A DNA stretch of 17,032 bases from Deferribacteraceae bacterium (GCA_031285415.1 JAITWF010000103.1:1-17032); one strand, 5' to 3'; shown: positions 1 through 6,640, counted from the first letter of the stretch. A program made the numbers and translations. The notes: a model not told the origin generated them from the sequence alone.

Positions 1-6
1 AATCCA

Positions 7-42
7 CCCCTTCGCCAGCGAAGGGGAATTGGTAGCCCTTTT
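7..42. repeat. 36-bp palindromic repeat, copy 1
   Basis: This 36-bp unit starts with a nearly perfect 20-bp palindrome (arm CCCCTTCGCC, other arm AGCGAAGGGG) followed by GAATTGGTAGCCCTTTT. It recurs at 612-647 in the same orientation with one mismatch, at position 10 of the unit. The two copies bracket the toxin-antitoxin pair. It resembles a dispersed intergenic palindromic element; whether further copies exist elsewhere in the genome cannot be seen here. Confidence 0.85.
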
Positions 43-47
43 TGCTA

Positions 48-82
48 TTGTCATATTTACTATATTATCATATCATATAGTA
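48..82 (+). promoter_or_regulatory. Toxin-antitoxin promoter with overlapping operator dyad
   Basis: A sigma70-like promoter reads TTGTCA (48-53), 17-bp spacer, TATCAT (71-76). A dyad with perfect 8-bp arms, TACTATAT (58-65) and ATATAGTA (75-82), covers the -10 box. This is where the antitoxin or toxin-antitoxin complex of type II modules usually binds to repress its own promoter. A GGAG ribosome site (86-89) sits 7 nt before the ATG at 97. The promoter begins just after repeat copy 1, so the module carries its own expression signals. Repressor binding is inferred, not seen. Confidence 0.6.
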
Positions 83-96
83 GATGGAGATTTACT

Positions 97-273
97 ATGG
101 AAGCAATTAATATAATTCCCGATATGGTCGAAGAGGATATAGAGCCTACACCAGAGTATATCGCATGGCTAGAAGCAAAGATAAAAAGATCAATAGAGAG
201 TATCGAGGCGGAAAGGTTTCTTACGCATGACGAGGTAAGGGAAAAACTTCGCAAGCGTGGCGTGGAGTGCTAG
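97..273 (+). CDS. Type II toxin-antitoxin antitoxin, ParD/RelB-like (58 aa)
   Basis: A 58-residue acidic protein starting at ATG 97 behind GGAG at 86-89. It has the small size and helical, charged composition of type II antitoxins. The C-terminal half (TPEYIAWLEAKI followed by FLTHDEVREKLRKRG) resembles the toxin-wrapping tails of RelB/ParD/StbD-like antitoxins, which often carry a 'hEEV...L' segment. No clear DNA-binding motif is visible, so the family is uncertain. It overlaps the following ParE-like toxin by 7 nt, the classic antitoxin-first arrangement. It should neutralise the toxin by direct binding and, with it, repress the promoter at 48-82. Identification rests mainly on size, position and the strong toxin call. 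Confidence 0.75.
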   Translation: MEAINIIPDMVEEDIEPTPEYIAWLEAKIKRSIESIEAERFLTHDEVREKLRKRGVEC

Positions 274-560
274 TTATCTGGTCGGATGATGCATACAACG
301 ACCTAAATGAGATATTAGACTATTTTGGTAGTATATGTGAAGAGGCATTAGGGCGTAGAATAGTTCAAAACCTCTTTAATGCCACAAATATTCTAGCTGA
401 ATTCCCCGAATCTGGAAGGCTAGGGCGGATTAATGGTACTCGAGAATTAATCAATAAAACGTTCCCCTATATTACTGTGTATACTATAACATCTAACAAT
501 AAAGTAGATGTGTTAGGCGTAATCCATACATCTAGACAATTTCAAACAATTTTTGATTGA
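267..560 (+). CDS. parE: ParE/RelE-family toxin (97 aa)
   Basis: A 97-residue protein of the RelE/ParE superfamily. It starts at GTG 267, overlapping the antitoxin stop by 7 nt, so translation is probably coupled. It shows the family pattern: N-terminal strand VIWSDDAYNDLNEI, a long helix, then P47-E-S-G-R51, G53, GTREL (57-61), PYITVY (67-72), and the C-terminal strand with VIH (85-87). Members of this fold either poison DNA gyrase (ParE) or cleave mRNA on the ribosome (RelE). GTREL and the retained PESGR fit the ParE/plasmid-stabilisation branch better, but the target cannot be settled from sequence. Length is normal and the frame is intact, so it is probably functional. On a chromosome such a module may stabilise the region or be a selfish cassette. 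Confidence 0.88.
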   Translation: MLVIWSDDAYNDLNEILDYFGSICEEALGRRIVQNLFNATNILAEFPESGRLGRINGTRELINKTFPYITVYTITSNNKVDVLGVIHTSRQFQTIFD

Positions 561-581
561 TATTTCTATCATATATGAATT

Positions 582-604
582 TATATAAACTTTTTCAAAT
601 GTTT
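582..604 (+). repeat. 23-bp direct repeat, copy A
   Basis: A 23-bp AT-rich unit beginning TATATAAACTTTT. It matches 731-753 at 21 of 23 positions in the same orientation. The two copies enclose the block holding the second 36-bp repeat and the larger palindromic element, so the GC-rich block may have arisen by insertion between duplicated flanks or by local duplication. Confidence 0.6.
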
Positions 605-611
605 TATAATT

Positions 612-647
612 CCCCTTCGCTAGCGAAGGGGAATTGGTAGCCCTTTT
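612..647. repeat. 36-bp palindromic repeat, copy 2
   Basis: Same unit as 7-42, differing at one base. Here the 20-bp palindrome is perfect (CCCCTTCGCT then AGCGAAGGGG). It lies 52 bp after the toxin stop codon. It may also act as a hairpin at the 3' end of the toxin-antitoxin transcript, since CCCTTTT follows the stem. Confidence 0.85.
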
Positions 648-668
648 AGATTTAGAGTACCTAAAACA

Positions 669-720
669 CCCTCCCCTTGAGGGAGGGTCGAAGAGGACAA
701 ACGTCCGATTCGGGGAGGGG
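669..720. repeat. Compound palindromic intergenic element
   Basis: A 52-bp element whose outer arms CCCTCCCC (669-676) and GGGGAGGG (712-719) are complementary. It has an inner hairpin GGAC-AAAC-GTCC (695-706). An alternative local hairpin pairs CCCTC (669-673) with GAGGG (679-683). The nested foldback is typical of dispersed intergenic palindromic elements. It lies between the convergent toxin and MNT genes. Confidence 0.7.
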
Positions 721-730
721 TTTACTACTC

Positions 731-753
731 TATATAAACTTTTCCAGATGTTT
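731..753 (+). repeat. 23-bp direct repeat, copy B
   Basis: Second copy of the AT-rich unit at 582-604 (21/23 identical, same orientation). It lies 8 bp from the 3' end of the MNT-type gene, whose stop codon is at 762-764. Confidence 0.6.
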
Positions 754-761
754 GTTCAGGG

Positions 762-1043
762 TTATGATTCATAAATAACCATATTATCTTCACGCACAAT
801 ATGCACAATGCCTAAATCATCTGACATATCCACCAGATCGACACTCTTGTTAATCTCTTTATTGAATAGAAGTTCAGATAAGAATGGGATGAACCTGTCA
901 TCATCGATCCCCTCTACAGCCAGATCGATATCGCCTGCCTCCGCCTCTGGTTTGTAGAGGCAAGAACCAAATAGGAGCAGTCGTTTGACATGGTACGCTT
1001 CGGCTTTCTCTCTTAGAATGGCAATAGTTTTTTCAGTCAACAT
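762..1043 (-). CDS. MNT-type nucleotidyltransferase, MntA-like (93 aa)
   Basis: A minimal nucleotidyltransferase of the DNA-polymerase-beta superfamily, similar to MntA antitoxins of type VII systems, which inactivate a HEPN ribonuclease by adding AMP. The catalytic signature is intact: LLLFGS (22-27), then GDIDLAV with D38 and D40, and a probable third carboxylate at D69 in SVDLVD. At 93 residues it has the usual length of a single-domain MNT protein. No HEPN (DUF86) partner is present on either side, which is unusual because the two are normally adjacent. The neighbours are a ParDE-like pair and palindromic repeats. No Shine-Dalgarno precedes the ATG at 1043, and the promoter hexamers end 7 nt before it. 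The partner may be elsewhere, lost, or not required. Confidence 0.82.
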   Translation of the reverse strand: MLTEKTIAILREKAEAYHVKRLLLFGSCLYKPEAEAGDIDLAVEGIDDDRFIPFLSELLFNKEINKSVDLVDMSDDLGIVHIVREDNMVIYES

Positions 1044-1050
1044 ATTACTA

Positions 1051-1079
1051 TTTATAGTCTACATATAGCTCTTATGCAA
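1051..1079 (-). promoter_or_regulatory. Promoter of the MNT gene, predicted leaderless
   Basis: On the minus strand TTGCAT (1079-1074), a 17-bp spacer and TATAAA (1056-1051) form a good sigma70-like promoter. Only 7 nt separate the -10 box from the ATG at 1043, so transcription should start at or very near the start codon. The lack of any Shine-Dalgarno agrees with a leaderless mRNA. Confidence 0.5.
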
Positions 1080-1090
1080 GAGCAAAAGAA

Positions 1091-1130
1091 ACCACCCCGT
1101 CACTTCGTGCCACCCCTCCAAGGAGGGGAA
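1091..1130. repeat. Palindromic intergenic repeat after rbfA
   Basis: A GC-rich segment containing a strong hairpin, CCCCTCC (1113-1119) and GGAGGGG (1122-1128) with a two-base loop, preceded by CCACCCCGT and a small CAC-TTC-GTG stem. It abuts the rbfA stop codon at 1136. It probably belongs to the same class of dispersed palindromic elements as the others here. It could impede transcription leaving rbfA, but no T-tract directly follows the stem on the minus strand. Confidence 0.6.
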
Positions 1131-1135
1131 CTCGC

Positions 1136-1483
1136 CTACTCCCCTTTGATCTGCTGAAACAGCTCGTCGAGGCGTTCTACATTATCCGAGGTAGTGTCCT
1201 TCTCAAAGATAATCTGCGGCAGCTTCTTCAGGTGTACGGAGTTCATCAGTCTCTTCCTGATAAACCCCATAGCCTTACTTAGCCCGATCTCAATATCTAG
1301 GAGCGACTCCTTATCGTAGCTACTAAAGAATACCCTAGCGATACTTAGATCTTTCGTCACCTTCACCGTCGTGATCACTACATCGTGCACACGTTTATCA
1401 TCTATATCGTTCGCCAAAATCGTGGCGATCTCATGCTTTATCAGCTCTGCCACACGCCTTGTGCGGATTGAGTCATTCGACAT
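1136..1483 (-). CDS. rbfA: Ribosome-binding factor A
   Basis: RbfA binds the immature 30S subunit near the 5' end of 16S rRNA during late maturation and is important in cold adaptation. The 115-residue product has family length and the single KH-like fold: an N-terminal helix starting RTRRVAELIKHEIATIL, the strand pattern VITTVKVTKDLSIARVFFS, the helix GLSKAMGFIRKRL, and the closing strand KLPQIIFEKDTT followed by the C-terminal helix ERLDELFQQI. It starts at ATG 1483 behind GAGG, 60 bp after infB, and is the last gene of the rimP-nusA-ylxR-infB-rbfA operon. The genes that often follow (truB, rpsO or a DHH phosphoesterase) are absent; accessory DNA begins immediately after the stop. Confidence 0.95.
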   Translation of the reverse strand: MSNDSIRTRRVAELIKHEIATILANDIDDKRVHDVVITTVKVTKDLSIARVFFSSYDKESLLDIEIGLSKAMGFIRKRLMNSVHLKKLPQIIFEKDTTSDNVERLDELFQQIKGE

Positions 1484-1500
1484 TACTATTCCTCTAAAAA

Positions 1501-1524
1501 GGGCTGGCTGACCCCACCCCTACA
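1501..1524. repeat. 24-bp dispersed repeat, degenerate copy between infB and rbfA
   Basis: This segment matches 11902-11925 at 20 of 24 positions, with the 3' portion ACCCCACCCCTACA identical. The palindrome that is perfect in the other copy is degraded here. It occupies part of the 60-bp infB-rbfA gap. Confidence 0.65.
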
Positions 1525-1525
1525 A

Positions 1526-1538
1526 TATAGAGCTACGC
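1526..1538 (-). other. Small hairpin just after infB
   Basis: AGAGC and GCTCT form a 5-bp stem around a 3-nt loop, 5 nt beyond the infB stop codon. It could be an RNA processing or stabilising stem between infB and rbfA. It has no T-tract, so it is not a convincing terminator. Confidence 0.3.
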
Positions 1539-1543
1539 TCTAC

Positions 1544-4500
1544 CTATTTCACATCTTCCAGTTTACGCTTCTCTTGTACAAGCTCGTAGACCTCGAGATA
1601 ATCTCTCTCTTTGATATCCTGATACTTATCGATCGAAAGTCCGCACTCATAGCCAACGCTAACCTCTTTTACATCGTCGGTAAAGCGTTTGAGTGAACCG
1701 AGTTTGCCATCATAGATAACGATATTATCTCTAATCACACGCACATGCGCCCCTCTGGTAACCTTCCCCTCCACAACGTATGCGCCAGCAATCTTGCCAA
1801 GCTTCGGCACGCTGAACACCTGACGTATCTCGAGTTTACCAAGGATATTCTCTTTCGTCTCTGGAGTGAGCATACCCTCAAGGGCGAGGCGCACATCTTC
1901 GATCGCCTTGTATATGATAGAGTACAGCTCGATCGAGATCTCCTCCCTTTCAGCGAGGTTTTTCGCATTGTTATCTGGGCGTACGTTAAAGCCGATAATG
2001 ATCGCCTTCGACGCCATAGCAAGCACTACGTCAGACTCATTTATTCCACCAGTGGCGTCGTGAACAACATTCACCTTCACCTCTGCATTAGATAGCTTTT
2101 GTAGAGAGCCTTTCAACGCCTCGAGTGAGCCTTGAACGTCTGCCTTTATAATAATATTAAGCTCTTTTACCGCTCCAGCCTTCACCTTATCAAAGAAGTC
2201 TGATAGAGAGATTGCACCGCCAGCGTTATGTTTCAGGTGTTGCTCCTGCCTAGCTCTCATATCGGCGATCTCTTTAGCCACCTTCTCATCCTCTACCACC
2301 GTCAGCATATCGCCCGACTCTGGCACAGTCGACATCCCCATAACCTCTACAGGGATCGAGATCCCTGCCTCTTTCACAACGATCCCTCTATAGTTGTGCA
2401 TAGAGCGAACTTTGCCAACTTGGCTGCCCACGATAAATGTGTCGCCACGCTTCAAGGTACCGTTCTTCACAAGGACTGTTGCGATAGGACCCTTCTGTTT
2501 ATCAAGCTGTGATTCGATGATAATCCCCTCTGCTGGGCGATTTGGGTTGCCTTGCAGCTCCAGTACATCCGCCTCCAGAAGTACACGCTCGAGAAGATCC
2601 TCAATACCTGTACGCTTCTTCGCAGAGATCTCTTGGAACTGGTATTCGCCGCCCCAATCGTCGGAGATAATTCCGTACTCTGCAAGCTGCTGGCGCACCT
2701 TATCAGGGTTTGCGTCTGGTCGGTCGATCTTATTCACCGCCACAACTATACGCACCCCTGCCGCTTTAGCGTGGTCGATAGCCTCTTTCGTCTGCGGCAT
2801 AACGCCGTCGTTCGCCGCTACCACTAGGATAACGATATCTGTCACCTGTGCGCCCCTAGCTCTCAAAGAGGTAAACGCCTCGTGTCCAGGGGTGTCTAGA
2901 AAGGTAATCTTTCTGCCGTTCAGGTCTACCTCGTACGCACCGATATGCTGTGTGATACCACCAGCCTCCTTCTCGGCAACGCTGGCAGAACGGATTGCGT
3001 CTAGTAGCGAGGTTTTACCATGGTCGACGTGTCCCATAACGGTAACAACTGGCGGACGACGTTTCAGATCCTCTGGTTTATCCTCATACACTGGCAGGAG
3101 GTCGTCCTCGGTGATAACCTTCTTCGTCACCTCTATGCCATACTCCATACAGAGTAGCGTCGCTATCTCTGCGTCAACCGCCTGATTGACGGTCGCCATT
3201 ATATCCATACCGAAGAGCTTCTTCACAAGCTCGGTCGCTTTAATACCGATAAGACCTGCAAGCTCTGATACAACAACCTGTTCGCCGATCGTGATATGCG
3301 TCGGCTTCGGCGTCGGTGCTGGCAGATCCCGATCCTGCTTGCGCTTCTGCCTCTTATCGCCCCTTGCAGGGTATGCGTGGCGAGCTGGCGCAACTGGCGC
3401 AACCGTTTCCACTGCACTCGTTGGTGTATCGATCTCGCTCTCTATATTAAGTTCACTGATCCCCTCAGTGATCGCTTTATTCCACTCTTTATTGCTCTTG
3501 GCGTCAGATTTAGCTTTAGCCTTCTTAGCCTCTTCATTCATAGCGACAGGTTCGGCAACTTTAACCTTCTTCGCCTCCCATCTGCGCTGCTCCTCATCGG
3601 GGCGTGGAGTACTCTCTGTGCGAGGGGTAAACCCTGGACGGTTGCCTCCAGGACGCTGTCCACCAGAGGTTGGGCGATCGCCACCTCTGCCAAATCTATC
3701 GTTACCGCCTGCGGCACCACCTTTATTGTCGCTCCATGTGCGAGGGCCTCTTGAATCGCCCCCTGCTGCTGGGCCTGTTGGGCGTTGGTACGGTTTATTT
3801 CTATCAGCTGCTGGGCCCGTTGGACGTTGATACGGCTGACCAGGCGTTCCTGCTGGGCGTGGAGTCGCTGGACGACGATTTTGAGCTGGCGGCACATAGC
3901 CTGCTGGCCCAAGTGGGCGTGGCGTTGGTGCCTTCACTACAGGAGCAGGTTTTGCTGGCTCTTGTACAGGCTCCTCTACCTTAGGTGCGGCGACCTCTAC
4001 AGGTTTCTCCTCAACTTTCGGCGTTTCAACGATCTTCTCTATTATAACAGGCGCCTCTTCAACTGGTTTCGGTGCTACTGCGACCTCCTCCACTTTGACA
4101 GGCTCTGGTGTTGGTTGGATGATAGGTTCAACGATCTTCTCTTCTACTATTGGAGCTACCTCGATAGGCGTTTCGATAGTAGTATCCTTCTCTAGCTGGC
4201 GAGTTTGACGATCTTCGTCGACACGCTGAACATCTTTATTCAGCTCGCTCTTGCGTCTCTGTAGCTCTTCTTTCGATATTTTGCGGTTGTTTAGAGGGAC
4301 AGGCTCCTCTCTGGTGCGTGAATTCATCACGACCTCTTTGCCGATCGTGCCACGAGTGACACGCTCACGAGCCTGTTGAAGGCGTTCTTTGCGGCGGTCA
4401 AGCATCTGCTGCGGGTCTACCCCCAATAATCTCGTCTGCTCCACAGATATTGTAGCATTCACGCTGGAAATCTGCTCGCCAGCACTTTGAAGCTTCTGCA

Positions 4501-4561
4501 AAGCCTCCTCCGCCGTCATATTTCCTCGTTTTGCCACATCTACTAGTTTAAAATCCGCCAT
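1544..4561 (-). CDS. infB: Translation initiation factor IF-2
   Basis: IF-2 is the GTPase that brings initiator fMet-tRNA to the 30S subunit and promotes 50S joining. The 1005-residue protein is at the long end for bacterial IF-2. An N-terminal IF2-N module (FKLVDVAKRGNMTAEEALQKL) is followed by a Pro/Val/Glu-rich and then Gly/Arg/Pro-rich linker to about residue 330. A second IF2-N-like segment begins near ITIGEQVVVSELAGLIG. The G domain has G1 GHVDHGKT (510-517), switch segment GGITQHIGAYEV, G3 DTPGH (556-560) and G4 NKID (610-613). Domains II, III and the fMet-tRNA-binding C-terminal domain (from about FSVPKLGKIAGAYVVEG) follow and are complete. The start at ATG 4561 is behind GAGG, 15 bp after ylxR. 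A 14-residue tandem repeat (two PYQRPTGPAA units) lies in the linker. Confidence 0.98.
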   Translation of the reverse strand: MADFKLVDVAKRGNMTAEEALQKLQSAGEQISSVNATISVEQTRLLGVDPQQMLDRRKERLQQARERVTRGTIGKEVVMNSRTREEPVPLNNRKISKEELQRRKSELNKDVQRVDEDRQTRQLEKDTTIETPIEVAPIVEEKIVEPIIQPTPEPVKVEEVAVAPKPVEEAPVIIEKIVETPKVEEKPVEVAAPKVEEPVQEPAKPAPVVKAPTPRPLGPAGYVPPAQNRRPATPRPAGTPGQPYQRPTGPAADRNKPYQRPTGPAAGGDSRGPRTWSDNKGGAAGGNDRFGRGGDRPTSGGQRPGGNRPGFTPRTESTPRPDEEQRRWEAKKVKVAEPVAMNEEAKKAKAKSDAKSNKEWNKAITEGISELNIESEIDTPTSAVETVAPVAPARHAYPARGDKRQKRKQDRDLPAPTPKPTHITIGEQVVVSELAGLIGIKATELVKKLFGMDIMATVNQAVDAEIATLLCMEYGIEVTKKVITEDDLLPVYEDKPEDLKRRPPVVTVMGHVDHGKTSLLDAIRSASVAEKEAGGITQHIGAYEVDLNGRKITFLDTPGHEAFTSLRARGAQVTDIVILVVAANDGVMPQTKEAIDHAKAAGVRIVVAVNKIDRPDANPDKVRQQLAEYGIISDDWGGEYQFQEISAKKRTGIEDLLERVLLEADVLELQGNPNRPAEGIIIESQLDKQKGPIATVLVKNGTLKRGDTFIVGSQVGKVRSMHNYRGIVVKEAGISIPVEVMGMSTVPESGDMLTVVEDEKVAKEIADMRARQEQHLKHNAGGAISLSDFFDKVKAGAVKELNIIIKADVQGSLEALKGSLQKLSNAEVKVNVVHDATGGINESDVVLAMASKAIIIGFNVRPDNNAKNLAEREEISIELYSIIYKAIEDVRLALEGMLTPETKENILGKLEIRQVFSVPKLGKIAGAYVVEGKVTRGAHVRVIRDNIVIYDGKLGSLKRFTDDVKEVSVGYECGLSIDKYQDIKERDYLEVYELVQEKRKLEDVK

Positions 4562-4576
4562 AACACCCTCTATTGC

Positions 4577-4807
4577 TTATATCCGAAATGTAATTGCATT
4601 GCACCTAAATACCCTGCGCAACGCTTTGCCGTCTGCAAGCCCCGAAACACACGTGGGGCAGACGTAACACCCTCTTCCGTTATAAACCTGTCGGTGATCG
4701 ACTACAACGGAATTATCCACTCGCACCATACGCATAAGCTCAACTTTGCTTCGTTTAGCCCTGCATACTATACAAGTGCGCTCTGGATTACTCCTCTTCT
4801 GCGCCAT
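4577..4807 (-). CDS. ylxR: YlxR/RnpM family RNA-binding protein (DUF448)
   Basis: A 76-residue member of the YlxR (DUF448) family, encoded between nusA and infB in many bacteria. In Bacillus subtilis the family member has been described as an RNase P modulator (RnpM); the role here is inferred from that. The family signature is clear: RTCIVCRAKR (10-19), LMR, then GRGCYVC (44-50) with PTC (51-53), and the final RRVFR. Two CxxC pairs (C12/C15 and C50/C53) could bind a metal. ATG 4807 is chosen over an upstream in-frame ATG at 4840 because GAGG lies just before it and the product then has normal family length. This start overlaps the nusA 3' end by 20 nt, suggesting translational coupling. No ylxQ (L7Ae-like) gene follows. 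Confidence 0.92.
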   Translation of the reverse strand: MAQKRSNPERTCIVCRAKRSKVELMRMVRVDNSVVVDHRQVYNGRGCYVCPTCVSGLADGKALRRVFRCNAITFRI

Positions 4808-6116
4808 CACCCTCGGTCTCTTCCTCGTCCATATCCTCAAGACGTGCCGTCAGATAATCTATACCCATGTTGATAATGCTCACAGCGATATCCTCTGATA
4901 CCTCCAGCGCACCTGCAACCTCGTCCACAGAGGCGTCGGAGAGCTTCTCAACATCATCTATTCCATGCTCTCTAAGTTTATTAATCATATCGGCGTCAAG
5001 GCTCGAGATATTCTCAAGGTTGTAGATCTCATAAAGCATTTTAAGCTCATGCTCCTGCTCCTGCATGCGCTCCTTACGGATCTCCTGATACTCATCCTCG
5101 TTCAGCACGTCTAGACGCCATTCTGTCAGCATAGCCGCCAGTTTAACGTTCTGCCCCCTCTTGCCGATCGCAAGGGAGAGTTGATCGTTGGGCACCACAA
5201 GCTCAAAGGTTTTTTCATCTTCAAACACGTTGGTGAGAAGAACCTGCGCAGGGCTAATAGCATTACACACAAACTGGATCGGGTCTTGCGACCACTCCAC
5301 CACGTCGATCTTCTCATCTTTAAGCTCTTTCGAGATCGAGTTGATACGGCTGCCCTTCACACCGATACATGCGCCAACAGGGTCGATCGAGGAGTTTGTA
5401 GAGTATACCGCTACCTTAGAACGCTCACCTGGCTCACGTGCCGCTGCTTTGATCTGGATAAGCCCCTCAAATACCTCTGGAATCTCCGCCTCAAATAGGC
5501 GAACGAGGTAGTTCGGGTGAGTCCTTGATAGCACAAGCTGCGGCCAACCTTTATTCATACGTATATCTAGAAGGAGCGCACGAATATATTTGCCACGCTC
5601 GTAAAATTCCCCTTGAATCATCTCTTTGCGAGGCATAATAGCCTCTGTTTTGCCAACGCTGATTACAAGATTATCCCTCTCCATCTTGAGGACGGTACCG
5701 TTGATAATCTCGCCGATCTTGCCCTGATACTCATCCATAATCGACTGCTTCTCAGCGTCACGCAGACGCTCCATCAGGCGTTGTTTCGATACGAGAGCCG
5801 CCTGTCTGCCAAGCTGCTCGAGGGTGACTGGCACCATGATCATATCGCCAAGCTGCGGATCCTCTTTATACTGTGCAGCGTCCTCCATAGATAGTTCATC
5901 CCAGTTAGTCACGCCAAATTCGGTGACCTCTTTCGGAATCTTTATATCGATTTCGCCACGATCTAAGTCTATATTAATCTCTGGTTCGAGATATTTGCCG
6001 ATACGCTTCGCTACAGCAGCACCCACAGCGTCTTGTAGGGCAGCAGTCAGTATTTCACGAGATATCCCCTTTTCACGCCCTAACTCATCCACCACTCGGG
6101 TTAATTCTTTGCTCAT
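4788..6116 (-). CDS. nusA: Transcription termination/antitermination protein NusA
   Basis: NusA binds RNA polymerase and nascent RNA, promoting pausing, intrinsic and Rho termination, and rRNA antitermination. The 442-residue protein has an N-terminal polymerase-binding domain (about 1-125), an S1 domain (about 135-200, containing GEIINGTVLKMERDNLVI), KH1 with GACIGVKGSRIN (from 248), and KH2 with LAIGKRGQNVKLAA (GKRG at 318-321). A C-terminal helical extension containing a helix-hairpin-helix-like segment (REHGIDDVEKLSDASVDEVA) ends in an acidic tail. The two large acidic repeats of the E. coli protein are absent or reduced, as in many phyla. GGAG lies inside the end of rimP, and the gap to rimP is only 4 nt. 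Confidence 0.97.
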   Translation of the reverse strand: MSKELTRVVDELGREKGISREILTAALQDAVGAAVAKRIGKYLEPEINIDLDRGEIDIKIPKEVTEFGVTNWDELSMEDAAQYKEDPQLGDMIMVPVTLEQLGRQAALVSKQRLMERLRDAEKQSIMDEYQGKIGEIINGTVLKMERDNLVISVGKTEAIMPRKEMIQGEFYERGKYIRALLLDIRMNKGWPQLVLSRTHPNYLVRLFEAEIPEVFEGLIQIKAAAREPGERSKVAVYSTNSSIDPVGACIGVKGSRINSISKELKDEKIDVVEWSQDPIQFVCNAISPAQVLLTNVFEDEKTFELVVPNDQLSLAIGKRGQNVKLAAMLTEWRLDVLNEDEYQEIRKERMQEQEHELKMLYEIYNLENISSLDADMINKLREHGIDDVEKLSDASVDEVAGALEVSEDIAVSIINMGIDYLTARLEDMDEEETEGDGAEEE

Positions 6117-6120
6117 TATA

Positions 6121-6591
6121 TCACTCCAATTCGATCTCTACATTTGCCTTTGCAATATCTTTCAGAGGCAATGTAAAGGATTTATTTTCTTCCTTTGTAA
6201 ATATCGTCAGATCGCTATCAGTAACGGCGGTTATCTTGCCCTTATAGCGTTTTCTGCCTGTTTCATCTTTTGTTTTTGTTTGAATAGAGCATAATCTACC
6301 CATCTGCGAGGTAAAATCTTTTACCGTGCGCAGTGGTCGGTCTAGCCCAAGGGAGGAGACCTCTAGAGTATAATTTGCATATGGAATTGTATCCTCTGGC
6401 TGGCTGTCGATCCATTCAGAGATACCACGAGAGATATCGGCACACTGCTCTAAAGTGACGTTCCCATCAAGGTTTACACGTAATACCTTGCCAGACTTTT
6501 CGCTTCGCAGAGTGATCTCGAACACATTCAGATTGTGAGTTTCGGCGCATTTTTCTGCCACAGGCAGAAGTTGATCTATAAAATTTTGCAT
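6121..6591 (-). CDS. rimP: Ribosome maturation factor RimP
   Basis: RimP assists early 30S assembly and is the usual first gene of the nusA-infB operon. From ATG 6591 the product is 156 residues, normal for the family. The hallmark EVSSLGLDRPL is present (usually SSPGLDRPL, so one Pro to Leu change). The N-terminal alpha/beta domain (VFEITLRSEKSGKVLRVNLD) and C-terminal SH3-like domain (GRKRYKGKITAVTDSDLTIF) are intact. No Shine-Dalgarno precedes 6591. Two in-frame ATGs upstream (6645 and 6639) would add 18 or 16 hydrophobic residues read through the hairpin at 6614-6640. They look non-native, but a leaderless start at 6639 cannot be excluded because it coincides with the predicted transcription start. 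Confidence 0.9.
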   Translation of the reverse strand: MQNFIDQLLPVAEKCAETHNLNVFEITLRSEKSGKVLRVNLDGNVTLEQCADISRGISEWIDSQPEDTIPYANYTLEVSSLGLDRPLRTVKDFTSQMGRLCSIQTKTKDETGRKRYKGKITAVTDSDLTIFTKEENKSFTLPLKDIAKANVEIELE

Positions 6592-6613
6592 AAATGTCGG
6601 TGCTAGTAGGGCA

Positions 6614-6640
6614 TAAAAAAATGTGGGCAACACCCACATC
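6614..6640 (-). terminator. Terminator-like hairpin in the rimP-nusA leader
   Basis: On the minus strand ATGTGGG (6639-6633) and CCCACAT (6627-6621) form a perfect 7-bp stem around a 5-nt loop and run into seven T residues (6621-6615). This is the shape of an intrinsic terminator. It lies upstream of rimP with no minus-strand gene before it, so it would act on the operon's own leader: as an attenuator, as the end of a short leader RNA, or as a protective 5' stem. Since NusA itself acts on such hairpins, autoregulation is an attractive inference. Confidence 0.65.

Noticed and set aside
7..647. Possible CRISPR from repeated 36-bp units
   Set aside because: Only two copies about 600 bp apart with genes between them; no spacer-length array.
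1113..1128. GC-rich hairpin as a classical rbfA terminator
   Set aside because: On the minus strand no T-tract directly follows the stem; it is better described as a palindromic repeat, although it may slow transcription.
1044..1135. Hidden HEPN partner gene for the MNT protein
   Set aside because: The gap is 92 bp and holds a promoter and a palindromic repeat; no frame of suitable length exists on either side.
2394..3830. Long plus-strand open frames (263 and 214 codons) opposite infB
   Set aside because: They are antisense to a fully conserved IF-2 sequence, have low-complexity Ser/Leu-rich translations and no ribosome sites. They are shadows of the infB codon pattern.
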